Notes under the pieces: model-generated
Databases searched by the model: none
Told to the model about the DNA's origin: nothing
The model's input: only the letters and a program-made list of their open reading frames with translations
Position numbers and translations under genes: made by a program
Source of the DNA: Bipolaris cookei
Lineage: Eukaryota > Ascomycota > Dothideomycetes > Pleosporales > Pleosporaceae
Reading direction: 5' to 3'
DNA length: 64,000 nt
NCBI GenBank assembly: GCA_002286855.1
Contig: NRSV01000106.1
Coordinates: 1-64,000, forward strand
Shown: positions 1 to 12,105 of the stretch, piece by piece
Numbering within the stretch: position 1 is the stretch's first letter
How the letters are laid out: each line of letters opens with the position of its first letter

Positions 1-235
1 TTATATCTAAGAGCCTCTGCGGCTTGGGCGTAAGGGGCTTGCGCAGTGTTGGTAGTTCGTTGCGGAGGGATGTTCGACCCACAGGGATGGACGTTAGAGC
101 GTAACCAACCAACCAACCAACCAGAAGCCACTGGTAACAAGGGGGGGGGGGAATCCAAACACATTATTCATAAACCAAACACGCCGACATTAAGATCCTT
201 CAAAAAAACGCCAAGATCAAAGGCAAAAGATACGA

Positions 236-3200
236 TCACTTAATCTCTTTCCCAACGGGCTCCCCTACCTCGGCCAACGTCGCAAAAGGATGCTGCTTCC
301 GCTTAAACCCAATCTTGACTCGGCCCACCCTCGACATCTTGTCCTCGAACTCTGTGCCGATGCGCAGCACAGTCTCACGGTACATGGTCTCGGTCGTCCA
401 GTCATACGAGCACCCGATGATGCGCTTCATGCCGCCTTCGGAGCCGGCCATGAGGAAGCAGACGGGGGGCCGCTCGGCGAGGAGGAGAGTTGCTGTCATG
501 TTGCCTGGAGAACTAGTTAGTTTTGGATTGCTGTAGGGTGTAGGTGATGCACGTACCGGTGTCTACGAGGGTGAAGACGCGTTGTTCGCCTGGCCCCGCG
601 GATTTTGCCTTTTGCACGAGAGCTGCGACTTCGGGGTCAGAGGTAGGGTCGATGGGCGTGCATTCGTTTTTGGAGTTGCGGTAGTGGCGGGAGAGGGGAC
701 TTGCTGCTGCCTGTTTTTTTTTAAAAATAAACCCCATATGATTAGCCTTTTATCTCTCATACCACCAAACAAGAAAATAAAGGCGGAAGGGAGGGGAAAA
801 GAATACGTACAGTCCACTTCATGCGCCCCAGCCTCCCCCCAAAAATCTGGCGCTCAATCGTCTCCAGATCCATGTACCCCTCGAACCCAAAGAACCAGCA
901 TTGTTGGTCCCAGAATTTACCGAGATACAGCAGGCGCAGCAGCCAGGGCGATAGCGCCATGAGGATGAGCGAGTAGATGAGGAGGATGATGCCTAATGTG
1001 CGGACGGACGGATAGGGCAAAGCAATGAGTGTAATGGCAGCGATGAAGACAACGCCGCCGAGACGCAGGGCTTTCTTTGCGAGCCACCGCTTCCATGCGT
1101 CACGCCGGACGTATGCGACAGGTGTAAACGATTTCCAGCGCACGTTTGCGGCGCGGCATCCATCGAGGATGATGCTGTCGTCTTCGCCTACGCCAGCGAT
1201 GCCGACGTCTTGGGGGAGGATATCCCATAGTTTGGCGTTGTAGGCATCGTCCATTGAGTGCCAGGGTTGATCTGGGCTCTTTGGTAGCACGCAGATGAGG
1301 CGTTCTAGGAGTTGTTCGCTTCCGTTTGCGAGTGAGAGACTGTGTTGCTTGGTTAGTAAAAGGGATGCAAAGAGGTGTTTTAGGGGGAAATCAAGACATA
1401 CCGAGCAAAAGCTTGGAATGCAGAGTCTGTACGGTCGATTTGGGGGCGCACACGGAGCAGACCCATTAGTGCGTAGCTGTGGTCTCCCGGGAGGTATTGT
1501 GTGGTGTCTCTGTTGTGTAGGCACTCGAGAGCAAGTGTGACGAGCTCCAGTTGGCTCAGAATCAGGTTACCCTCGTAATGATCAATGAGCTATCCTGGTC
1601 AGTAAACGATAGAAAAGAGAGATGATAGGCAGTTACTCATACCTGTCGAGCGACATGCGCATCATCCAGCCATACTTGAGCCGAAAACTGGTTCTTGGGC
1701 ACCATGATGGGGTGGTCGAGATTGCTGCCGCGCACGAAGACGCTGATTTCTCGCCCGGCAGGCGATAGCAGGACTTCTGGGAAGGTCCAGACTCTGCGGC
1801 CCCATTGCTGAAGCATGAGTTCTGGTGTGTTGATCTCGGATGAGTTGTTTGAAGGAGGGCCAACGGCAATGGCGAGGGACCGGGCTCCTCGGATTACGTC
1901 GCAAATACGGTAGACCTGCAGATGAAAATTAGTGGAGGCTTCTTCAGCGTTGATTGTGCTCTTTGCATACATCTTCTTGTAGCTGGTTGTCAGGCATGCA
2001 GGAGCAGCCAACCCAGTATGCAATCACTCCAGCTCTACGCGCAGCCGCATCGGCCATTTCGTGTAGAACTCTGAAGTCTTCGGGTGTGTTGAATTGCTCT
2101 GCCGTATAAGCAACAAACACATAGGAAAGGTTGTGAGCTCCACCCTGCTCTGCAATCCTACTAAAGTTAGCAGCAACCCCAAGAGTTGATGAGCGAGGAT
2201 TTACCATTCATCGACCTTGGTAATCTTTGCAGGCCTCCCATCACGTAGGAAGCAAAGATACCGTGGCTGTAGTATGCGTTCAGCAATGGGATTTGCCTGG
2301 CTTGGAACGATGCCATTGGGGTTAGTCGTCTCAAGCATGTTCTTTGCGACCTTGGGATAGCCAAAGTACTTGTAAGGAACAGTGTCGTAGTTGCCTCCAT
2401 TGCGATCGGCAATCTCGGCAGGGCTGGGACTGGAGATCTGTCGTTTGTTAGAATGGCGTAGCTAATCATGAGACGGAAACATACGCAAATGGTGATGAAG
2501 CACGACGCGACAAACCACTTGAAGGCAAGAATCATGAGGTCGTGGCCTGAGGCCTGGCCATTGTTCGCCGCATAATCGATATGATTGAACGGCCAGTTCG
2601 CCAAGCGCATATACAAGGGCGAAACATTGCGGATGAATGTACGCCTGTAGGTAGATCCGGTATTATTTTCGTAAATATCGTCAACAGCTTGCACAACTAG
2701 CTTAGAAACTTTGCCGTCCCAAGCGGAGATGTAGCGATCATCGTAGTCACCTTCCCATTCTCGTTCCAAACAATCTCGATGCCTGTAGTGACCAAGCTTT
2801 CGATAACCGAGACCTGGCTTACGGTAGAAGTTTGGAAATCCCCACTTTGCATTGGTAAACGGGGTGAAGATGTATGCATATCCTTTGAGCCGCAAGGGTC
2901 CATGGGGCTATATCTCATTAGGAACTGTAGAGTTTAGATCAGGGTTGACGAACCAGAATGAGTGATTGCCCTGGCTGTTTCTCCGGATCTGACGCTTGGC
3001 CATTATTTGGGGTATTGGAGACATATGACGTCGTCTCGTATACCGAGGCCTGGACGTTTCCTTGATGCATTTTGAAAAGTTACCGAAAGCAACTACACAG
3101 CTGTGTGATAAAACCCGGTCGAGAATCTACTTGGTATTGTTGTTGTGGTGGTGGTGGTGGTGGCGGCTGAAAATGCTGATACGGTTGTGGATCATACGCA

Positions 3201-3598
3201 GTAGACGCCTGTTCAGATTCACGTCAGTTGTGGAGAGAAACGACTACAACTCAAACTCACTAGAGATGAGAATGTCGGTTGCGGGCGAGGTGGTGGTTGA
3301 TTGTGTACAACTGGCACAGGAGATACGGTGACAGTGGGTTTATTTGGATCGTAGCTGCCTCCACCACAGTGAGGCGATTGATTCTAACCAAATCAATCAG
3401 ATTACTGGGGACTTGGTGAAAGAATCTGGATTATACGAACCGGATAGTAGGATTGCTGGTATGATTGTACGTGGACAAAAGCACCAGTTTCAGGATCAAC
3501 TCCTCCACCGTGTCGGCCAGAAAGATTAGCAGAGTAGTCCTGCCTAGTGTAAGCGGCTTGAGAAAGGGGGTCAAGTCAATCCAAGGCTATTATACCAT
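236..3598 (-). CDS. HET-like multi-exon membrane protein with P/Q-rich N-terminus
   Basis: Thirteen exons with consistent phase give about 885 aa: 3598-3596, 3539-3441, 3383-3261, 3208-3131, 3049-2954, 2907-2485, 2437-2205, 2160-1971, 1915-1643, 1589-1402, 1339-811, 710-557, 504-236. The first exon is only the ATG. Residues 1-130 are rich in Pro, Gln, Gly and Tyr, with a polyproline run. A hydrophobic segment ends exon 6 (FKWFVASCFITIC). Exons 8-11 carry motifs typical of fungal HET-like proteins: YWVGCSCMPD, YRICDVIRGA, RRVWTFPEVLL, GDHSYALMGLL and SAFQAFARLSLANG. Exon 11 then has a hydrophobic hairpin (LGGVVFIAAITLIAL... IILLIYSLILMALSP), so the protein is probably membrane-anchored. HET domains are linked to non-self recognition and cell death, but a role for this membrane subtype is inference. 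The weakest points are the very 5' exons and the 81-nt intron 3130-3050. An alternative start is ATG 3070. Confidence 0.72.
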
Positions 3599-4754
3599 TC
3601 AATTATAGCGTCTAATTAGAATGGGCGGTAGTCTCTGCCAGGTTGCTCGAGTCGCTGGCGAAGCACGAACGCAAGCGATCTTATCAACTTCGAGACTTGG
3701 GACCTAGAGCCATCCTGATCGGTTTGAGGGGGCCAAGTTACACGTGATCCTAAGTTTAGTGGGTGTATACCTCATTCGGAGTTCAGCTTGACATTGTCCC
3801 GAATGATTGGCTGCGTTGGCGGCCCCATCACCCCATTTCTGGCGAAGTGTGTGATGGCGTTAATGCATACTCCACAAGGGACGGGACTTGCCAGACAAGG
3901 CTGAAAGCACGTCGTGTAAACGAATTTTTCATACTACACCTATGAGCCATGTCAGACCACACTATCTTCTCCGCCTGAAAGTTTCCAGGGATGGCGAAAC
4001 TTTGCAAGATGGCGCACTCTTCTTGGCACTTCCTACCCAGACATGTGTATAGATTCAGCGTACACATGTCAGTGTTTCAGCGAAAGATAGGTATTGTGTT
4101 AAGGGACTCGCAGAACATAGTCTCTGGCAAAATGTCGCCAGTCCCTGTGCTCTATCAACACAAGGCGTGAATACGAGTGAATACTGTACCCTTTACGTAC
4201 TGGCCAGAGGACTTGTAACCAGACTTTGGTTATCACAGCATTCCGTGCCAAGACTGCTTCAAGTGACTAGGCAGAGACTGTTAATTCAGATACCAGGACT
4301 GCATCCAGAAACGAGACTACCATGCTGCACTCTACCAATCCGCGTGATTCGTGTTCTCGTGTGCACTGCCTTTTTGGGCAAAGATTAGCGATGTCACTGC
4401 CAGCTGAAGCCTTGGCAATCTCAGCCTGACGCCACCAATTTTGTTTGGCGCTAGCATTACTATCCTCTGAAAGGTCTGGGCATACTATTGCTTTTCCGTT
4501 CAGCTCTTGTATGAATTTTACATTGCGGTTTTGGCCCCCAAGATTCTGCCTGCAGTTGGGAGGGGGGCTTGCTGCAGGCGATGGCTGCAGGGGCTTTGCG
4601 TGGCGTTGTTTCCAATTGTGCCGTGGCCAGAGCCATGAGTAAACTGTGACCAACCGGTCAGCTCACAAGTAGTATCTCCGCCCTGAAGTCTTCGTGCCAT
4701 AATGTCACTACTTATTAGTCCAGTGTGCTCAGCCTCCTGTGCAGGCAGTAAAAG
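3599..4754. other. intergenic, no gene recognised
   Basis: This lies between the divergent HET-like gene and the CorA-like gene. Short ORFs occur on both strands, but none has recognisable motifs, credible splice partners or coding-like composition. It probably holds both promoters. Confidence 0.5.
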
Positions 4755-6393
4755 ATGGCATCATTTCGGAGCTTGACTGCAGACCGCAGACCTTTTGATG
4801 AGTTCAGAACCAAGTCGCGAAACAGTGCAGAATTCAGGAAAGAAAAGTCATATGGAGTCGTGAATTTACATGTCTTTGAATGGTTAGACTCAGCTGTCCA
4901 GGGTAAGGAGATTGGTGGTGTCCAGTCTATCGAAGCGCTCGAAGCGCAAAGCAAAGGGGTCGTCCGGGTAATGTGAGTATCGTACATAGCAAGATTCCCG
5001 ACAATGATTGACTGAAATAGATTTGCACCCCCAGATAAACCCACAGCAAACTACGGCGAAAGCCTACTTGAGTTTCTTGAAGCATGGGGAATCCCAAGCG
5101 CGTTTGTCGATGAGGGCCTGCAAGGTGTCTCACAGTCGTTCGCGGCTCGTGAAGATGTCGATGGAACAACGTTTGTGTGGTTCCATTTCTTGTGCAAAAC
5201 TCTCGCAATAGTCGACAAAAAGATTGTTCATATCAACGGTGAAGATGAAGACACTAGCGGACTGGAGATGCGTCACACAGCACAAAGTCAACCTCAGGCA
5301 AATTTCTCCTGGATAAAACCGGGGTTCGTACTTAAAATTCGAGAGCAGAACTCCACACTTCCAAAGGCTACGCGTACATTGAGCTCAAATAGCGATGATA
5401 CCTTATCACCCACCACAGCTCCGCCTGTGGTCGAGTTGTTTTGTTTTGGAGTTCCAGCTTCGTTTCAGAACCGCTTTCGCGCCTTGATAGACATGGCAAA
5501 GTGTGAAGATCTGATCCGAGATCCATATGCCTTGCTAGAGGTGGCATTCGAAGAAATGTATAAAGTCCTGGACTGGACAGGGTGGAACCTAGGAGACATT
5601 TTCGGACCAATGGAGACGGTATGGCACCTTCTATGGCATAAATATAGCTGCTAACACGTTATCAGCAAGCACTAGAAATGGCGAGAAACCCTGGAAAAGC
5701 AACAAAGGATTCGCTCAAGGACCATTTTACCGGGCTTCACAATCTCGCGAAGCATACAATATACTTGCGCGAGAACTGTGAGGCTGCCCTGGCTACCCTC
5801 CAAGGCCTCTATGACCACCATGAAAGTGTGACTGGCAAAATCCCCAACTCCCACCAAAAGTTTACCCGCCAGGCACTGGAATACCGCAAGACTCTTTTTG
5901 AATCTACACAACGGCGGCTGACGAGTCTTGACGCACGCATCTCCAACATTATCCAGCTGTCTTTCAATGTAGTCACACAGGGTGACAGCAAAGTAATGCA
6001 GTCTGAAAACCAGAGTATGAAGACAATTGCTGTCACCACGCTTCTCTTCATGCCTCTGGGTACAGTCGCGTCTATATTTGGCAGTCAGTTCATGCAACTG
6101 CAAGAAGAGTGGCCTCACCATATTACAGTGTCGCAAGACTTTTGGCTCATGTGGGGTAAGTGCAAACAAGTATACGATGCCTCAAGTGATGCCGATCTAA
6201 TTCATCTCCAGTCATTGCAGTTCCCTTGACTTTTATAGTCGTAGTTGTTTGGCGAGTGTGGTACATGGATGCGAGGGAGCGACTCGTAGACGGTAAGGAC
6301 AAGGAAGAAGGAAAAGGCTATTTAGGGTGGAGATCATTGTTTAGGAGGTTACGCAGGGTGAGGAAAGGTGCACCCGCGAAAATAGCCCCATAG
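4755..6393 (+). CDS. CorA-like magnesium-transporter-family protein
   Basis: Four exons (4755-4972, 5021-5618, 5666-6155, 6212-6393) encode 495 aa. The N-terminal cytosolic half includes a segment typical of fungal CorA-like proteins (TTFVWFHFLCKTLA). It is followed by a long helical region (LYDHHESVTGKI, TQRRLTSLDARISNI) resembling the CorA stalk, then two membrane segments: MKTIAVTTLLFMPLGTVASIF and VIAVPLTFIVVVVW. CorA channels carry a Gly-Met-Asn signature just after TM1 that binds hydrated Mg2+. Here the equivalent stretch reads GSQF, so Mg2+ conduction is doubtful. The C-terminus is short, basic and probably cytosolic (LFRRLRRVRKG). The first in-frame ATG of the exon was taken as start; no further 5' exon was found. 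Its 3' end faces the SDR gene 258 bp away. Confidence 0.8.
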
Positions 6394-6651
6394 TCGATGT
6401 GTGGCGGGGAACTGAGAGAGCAACCCAATGGAACCAGCATATTGATGGATACCAGGTGCAACGACTTGACTTCTTTGATCATAGAACAACGCGACTGAAT
6501 ATGTTACCGTACAAAATACGTATTTTAATACAGGTTAATGTAATCAAATGCAAAGCGACGCGTAGATGTGCTATAGCCAAATATCAGCGGTGTTTGTTGC
6601 AAATGTATACCGCCCAGTACCGTCGAACCAACAATCAGTAATGCCAACAAT

Positions 6652-8060
6652 TCATAGCATGCCCTGATCCACAGACATTCCAGTCCCATCATGGTCTCGA
6701 TGCACAATATCCACCGCGCCACTAACTTGAATAAAGTCTTCCAACTCTTCGCTCGTAGTTTTGAGCTTTTCTTTGACAGCTGTAACTCCCTCGAAACCTA
6801 CTATATGGCGCGCAGGAGGGTTGTCATGACCCCCGATCGCAGTCAGTGCGTGTACTGTTTCTGCAATCAAATTGCTTTTTACTGCTGCGGGTAATGGCGC
6901 GTACAAGCTCGTCACTGTATCAGAACTGAGTAAATCGCCCATTGTTGGTTCTGCGTCCTGTCCAGCCTCAGACATGTTGCTGTCTTCGCCAGGAGATTTC
7001 GTTTCGTCAAAGTTGTGAGGGGGGTGAGCAGAAGGATTGTCGATGCGTTCTAGCTTATCAAGGAGACCCGAGAAGATTTCCCGAGCCAAAGGCGCGGGGT
7101 TTTCGCCTTGGAGGTACTCTGGCATAGGAGGGACGGATGTGATGCGGTTTGTGAGCACGTTTACCTCCATATTTGCTTGAACTAATGACATCTTTACGTT
7201 GAAGGGAGCGATTTCATAGGCGAGACTCTATGAGACGATTTTCAGTAAATTTGACGGCGCTATTCATTGTAAAATACTCACATCACAGTAGCCTTCAATA
7301 GCCCACTGAGAAGAGCAGTACATTCCTAGGCCTGGGGTACCCAGATGACCGGCTGTTGATGCTCAGAATATGTCCAAGCCGAAACAAGCCGTAAAGAGAA
7401 CCTACTGATGCCAGTTATCACAATGAGATGACCGTTCTTCCGTTCTCGCATGATGGGAAGTACGGCTTTAATGATATTAACGTTCGCGAAAAAGTTGATC
7501 TCGAAGATTTCGTCAACTAGACTTATTGTTCGGGTGCTCTGGGCTAGCTCCTCAACTGTACCTATGACAGCTACCCTCGAAATCGGTGGTCAGCCCAAAT
7601 TCTTCTTCCACGCAAAGACGGCTTACCTTCGCTCGCGGCGCACAGTAGAACGTCAATCCGCCCAAATGCTTCCACAGCCTCAGCAACCGCTGCCTGGCAT
7701 TGACAAACGACCCTTTATACACGATGCAATCAGCGCAATAACAGTCTTGACGCGATTTGCGAATACTCACCTACTGTCCAATGCCACAACCCTCAGGTGC
7801 TCGCGCCATCTGTCTGTTTGCTTCACGTCTTGCAAAAACGTCCGAAAATCATCTACTTGTCCCTCTCTTTTCTCAAACTCAACAGGCATCACGCCAGCCA
7901 CGACATAGTCACCATGCTCCAGTACTTGTCTCGCTAATGCGATAGCGATCGGCGATACTCCTCTCGTGATGAACCAGACGCGTGGAGCGTTGTGTGGAGG
8001 AAAGTGTGGTGATTTGGGCCGTGGAGGCTTTGACGATGAGGATGGCGCGTTGCTTGTCAT
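6652..8060 (-). CDS. Divergent short-chain dehydrogenase/reductase (SDR) with long C-terminal extension
   Basis: Five exons (8060-7771, 7712-7627, 7570-7406, 7352-7282, 7227-6652) encode 395 aa. The order is a Pro/Ser-rich N-terminus, a Rossmann beta-1 and loop (VWFITRGVSPIAIALARQVL), the middle SDR core (AEAVEAFGRIDVLLCAASE, EINFFANVNIIKAVLPIM) and the active-site strand (GHLIVITGITGHLGTPG). About 190 residues follow that are mostly outside the core. Two hallmarks are altered: the TGxxxGxG dinucleotide motif reads TRGVSPIA, and the catalytic YxxxK reads YCSSQ. The fold is clearly SDR, but NAD(P) binding and catalysis are uncertain; it may be a pseudo-enzyme or have a non-redox role. The start is the first ATG upstream of the Rossmann strand. 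It is divergent from ELP5 with 767 bp between starts. Confidence 0.82.
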
Positions 8061-8827
8061 ATCGGGATCACCACTTCTGAGGAATTTTTCATGTCGCTAG
8101 TCGGCTGCAATGTACATTTGTATCCCGGACGTCTGAGCAATGCGTTTCGCGTAGTAAAGTGGGGACGGCAATGCAACTGCCTAACTCCACAAGAAGCCGA
8201 TGCTAGTCTAAAAACGCACTGGCGCGCACGAAAATGACTTGGACTATTCATTGCACAACCCCACTATTGCAACCGTCTGTCATGATTCTACAATGCTACT
8301 TCAGAATTCGACGCATTCAGCGAATTGTAACAGTTGCGATTTAAGGGGCTTCAGTTGTATAGAGCCCGACTTTCCCAGCTGGTCTTGGCAAAGCTAAATC
8401 GATTGCGCACATCTGACTGTCTTCCACCTTCACTGCAGGTACGCTTTTTTTCTTGAGTCTCCCCCGGCTTCCTCTCATGCCATGGTACTTGATCTTTTCC
8501 CAAAAAATCTTACGAATTCAACACATCTCCAAACCCCTTACGATTTCACGGGCGACAATATCGTTTCTTGTCATGTCAAACTATCAATTCACACACTGCA
8601 AGAATGTTAGAGTCGATGGAACTCATCGTTTGAGCTAACATTGGTCAGGGCACAGTTAGTCAGAGAGAAACAGGCTCTCCTAACAGTTATCTGCCAAGAA
8701 TAGTACAGCGTCCGGCTAACCCCTTGAACACCCTGGCAAACTTGCTAGCAACACAAATTCTGTATAGGACTTCATCCAGTCTCTTCAAGAAACCCCAAAC
8801 TTCCTGTTAGGTGCTCCAAACTCCAAA

Positions 8828-9847
8828 ATGAGTCTATCTGCGTCCCTCGCGCAACATCAGCGCCATTCAGTCCACCTTATGTCTAGGGTTCTCAACGTCC
8901 GCGCCAATACCTCACCCTTTACACTCGTCCTCGATGACCTCAACCAGCGGGCACATCCTTTTCTAACTGAGATGATGCGACGCGCGCTATCTCGGAACGT
9001 CAATGTTGTTGTCGTTGCTCTTGAATCATCACATTTCATGTCAGCTATCCGCACCGTCACTGGGTTTGGCGCCACTGGGGAGGATATCATGCATGGATTG
9101 CGCAAGGCCCTGGGTGATACAAAAGACAACCTCGTCATCATCGACTCTCTATATGATGCGCTCAATGAGAAGGGCATCGATATGGGTAGGCTCTTCAATC
9201 TGGTCGCTGTAGAGTTTGCGTCCACCCTTGTCGGCGTCTATCATCAAGATATGCTAGCTGCCTATAACGTGCGACCGGAGACCCCATATGCCCCACAGGC
9301 ACTTGACCTGGTGACTTATATGGCGACTTCAGTCATTACCTGCAAATCTTTAGCTCATTGTCTCGCTGCCAAGGCAGCCAAAGAGCGTAGTTTGCCTGAG
9401 CCTACCCACGGTCTGCTTCAGGAAGCCGAAGGCGTCGTTCAATGCCTCGACGCCAACGATCGCCGTGGCATCGTCCTCGAGGCTGAATTCCGACGCAAAT
9501 CTGGCCGTCCTGAGGGCGAGACTTATTTCCTCCGACCTGGTCGTCACTCGGATTATCAAGCTCCTGTCGGCGGTTCGCCTTTTGGTACACTAAAGCAAGA
9601 GTTTATCATTCTACTCAATCAACTTCCTGCATACGCAAGCCAGGACACGAAAGGGTTTACAAAGGCCGCTGACAATGAGCTAGAGTCGACTTTTAACCTC
9701 GGCCTTACCGACAAACAGAAGCAGGCGCGCGAAGGCATTGTCCTTCCTTACTTTGATGCTCAGAAGGGTGAGGGTGGTGAGGGTGGTCGTATTCTATACG
9801 ATATGGGCTCTGAGGATGACTTTGATGAGGAGGAAGATGAGATTTGA
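8828..9847 (+). CDS. ELP5: Elongator complex subunit Elp5 (Iki1)
   Basis: A single exon encodes 339 aa. The N-terminus (LMSRVLNVRANTSPFTLVLD) and the following VNVVVVALES strand fit the RecA-like fold of Elp5. The C-terminal signature is strong: STFNLGLTDKQKQAREGIVL, PYFDAQ, GGRILYDMG, then an acidic end (DDFDEEEDEI). Elp5 forms a heterohexameric ring with Elp4 and Elp6. The ring binds tRNA and supports Elongator's modification of wobble uridines (mcm5/ncm5). Length and the acidic tail match fungal homologues. The ATG is preceded by a suitable A-rich context (CCAAAATGAG), and no upstream in-frame ATG was seen. Confidence 0.85.
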   Translation: MSLSASLAQHQRHSVHLMSRVLNVRANTSPFTLVLDDLNQRAHPFLTEMMRRALSRNVNVVVVALESSHFMSAIRTVTGFGATGEDIMHGLRKALGDTKDNLVIIDSLYDALNEKGIDMGRLFNLVAVEFASTLVGVYHQDMLAAYNVRPETPYAPQALDLVTYMATSVITCKSLAHCLAAKAAKERSLPEPTHGLLQEAEGVVQCLDANDRRGIVLEAEFRRKSGRPEGETYFLRPGRHSDYQAPVGGSPFGTLKQEFIILLNQLPAYASQDTKGFTKAADNELESTFNLGLTDKQKQAREGIVLPYFDAQKGEGGEGGRILYDMGSEDDFDEEEDEI

Positions 9848-11658
9848 GCAACTTGGCCTTGATTTATTTTGAACGCCGCGGGTTATACGTTTCACGAGAG
9901 CATCTAAGATACCCTGCATGGTATGGCGTTATGGAATAGAAGAGTAATACCGCCTAGCGATTAGTGATTACGTTGCTCAATGGGATTCTTTCTATTTAAC
10001 CAAGTATACCATCGCTTTCACATGACAGCGCTGCACTTGAAATAGTGATGAAATGACAGTACGTTCATTGATATAAGGCAGATCAATCTCTGTTATGTTG
10101 GTTTCAAATGGTATTCTTCAAAAGAAATAGACGATGTCAGACTCGCACATCGCACTTATAGAACTGAAACTGCCTAGACGTCATCTAGACCCACCATGAG
10201 GTCAATCTTTCAAAGTTTACGTTAACACTGGACTATAGGCGATCGTTTTTTCGTTGTATATGAAATTTTATACACGAGAAGCGCAAAATGCAGCTACCTG
10301 CCGATGTATTGCTGATTTTTGATAGCAACCGCTCGTTTGAGTTTGATACGCAGTTAGCTCTGTGCGCCTCCTTGATGCGTTTGTTGACTCCCTTCCTGGT
10401 TTTGGGTTGTTGACCTCTTCTCTTCTTACTAGCTTTGAACGTTACTTCCTATGATAACCACCGTTACTGCTCAAGTTGAGCCTGTAATATTCTCATACCC
10501 TAGTGGTCCTACTGTTGTGCTCTGAATGAAGCCTGCCTGCTGCTCGCAATCATTCGTCTCTTCTTCACGTCATGATCCATCAATACTTGCTTTCATTCGG
10601 TGCAATTCAGCCTTTCTTTTCGGCTTGTAAGCTATGGTATCGTCCTTCTTGATCACCTTGATCTCCTTGCTACCCCTTTCTTTCTAATACAGCCACCATA
10701 CCGCCGGACACTTTGTAACATCGACGTACATCACCGTTGTTCACTATCTCTCCACACCAGCATGCACGTCAATCCTATCTCTTCAGTGCCTCCCTCTTCG
10801 ACGCCCATACCACCATCTAACTTAGACCATTCTCTAGTCACTCGCTCGATTACATCAACAGAGTGCACTTTCGTGACAGCATACCTTCTGGGCTTGAGCA
10901 GCTGAGACCAGTCCTACCGCCTAGCGCGTGTATCCTGCACTGAAGGGGAGCAGCCGGGCCAGCGATTTGAGAAAGTGCCACTTCACGGAGGTTCGACTCC
11001 TCAGCAAACCGGAGGGGATCGGAATTGGACTGGTCGGGTTTTTTGGCTTCAGCCTTCCTCTTCCAGCACTCACCAGGAATTTGCTGACGAAAGGAAACTT
11101 TCGCGCGTCTCACAGATCTTTTCAATTCACACACCGTGCATTTGCACGGGCAGCTGTTCATCATTGCTCGAGCTGAACGATTATCCTACTGACAGGACTT
11201 CATTCTATCTTTCCTTGTCTCGTTCTGTCCCTGACTTAGTCCGTATTGTCTTGTTGTCATACAATCACTACACAGACATCTTTATGCATTCTGCATGGCC
11301 TCCGCATCTTGTAAAATGTTCGAATCTGCCCGTGTTAGATGTAGGAGTATATATGGCGAGGTTTGGAGGTTTCGGAGGTCTGGAGATTGAGCTGCCTAGT
11401 TCTGCTCGCTTTGTATCAGTTGTTTTTGTAGGCAGTTGAGTGTGTGTGAAGTATTGTGTATTCTGATGTGTATTATGATAGGGGCAAATTTGAATACAAC
11501 GTTATTAGTTAGTGAGTAACTACGTGACTATACATAGTACTTTTGGGCCTAGAGCTTTAGAATTGGAGCAATGAAATGAGAAGTGTTTATTCGAGCCCAA
11601 TGCGATTCAGGCTCACTTATCTCATCTATCATGAACACACTGGGCGATTCTCATTCTA
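9848..11658. other. gene-poor intergenic stretch
   Basis: Several ORFs of 80-155 codons occur on + between 10600 and 11440. They are pyrimidine-rich and lack recognisable domains or credible splice structure. Around 10985 there is an isolated tRNA T-arm-like sequence without the rest of a tRNA. No gene is called. Confidence 0.45.
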
Positions 11659-12048
11659 TTATATGTCCCGAATGTGAGCTATCGTTTCTCCTTTCTTCCC
11701 ATCGTCCACTCCATTCCCTTCCTCGTCGCTTCCTCCACCTTCTTCCTCATCCCCTACCATCTCGGCATTTTTTGACATGGTTCGCCGTTCATGACGACGG
11801 TAACGAAACGCCCTCTTCTTCCTGTGGCTGGCCATCATCCTTACCCTTGCTGCTTTCACAGTGTCGCCTTCTGCCCCATCTTCTACGATTGAGACTTGAA
11901 CATCGTATCTCGACAGTCGTCTTACACTTGCCAAGACTCTATTGATCATCAAGCGGTCCTCCTTGCCCACCACGGATTTGAGACTCTTGGGACCGTGAGT
12001 TTGGTGATATTTGATCAGTTCAACCACCACTGGCAAACTACAGAACAC
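11659..12048 (-). CDS. hypothetical basic/acidic ORF (doubtful)
   Basis: An open frame of about 129 codons with an alternating basic block (SHRKKRAFRYRRHERR) and an acidic, Gly-rich block (DEEEGGGSDEEGNG). The composition is protein-like and not repetitive at DNA level, but no family was recognised. It could be the last exon of a gene that includes the frame at 12106-12344, but no good GT donor joins them. It is listed only because it is the best candidate in a 5.5-kb gene-poor stretch. Confidence 0.2.
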   Translation of the reverse strand: MFCSLPVVVELIKYHQTHGPKSLKSVVGKEDRLMINRVLASVRRLSRYDVQVSIVEDGAEGDTVKAARVRMMASHRKKRAFRYRRHERRTMSKNAEMVGDEEEGGGSDEEGNGVDDGKKGETIAHIRDI

Positions 12049-12105
12049 CGTAATATTCTACACCTTGATAAGTGCGGCAGTGCATTTTCGATTGATTGTA
12101 CTGCA

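Noticed and set aside
10970..11010. tRNA T-arm-like sequence (GAGGTTCGACTCCTC)
   Set aside because: No matching acceptor stem or A box at the right distance upstream; isolated arm only.
10600..11439. several 80-155 codon plus-strand frames
   Set aside because: Pyrimidine-rich, overlapping frames, no motifs or splice structure.
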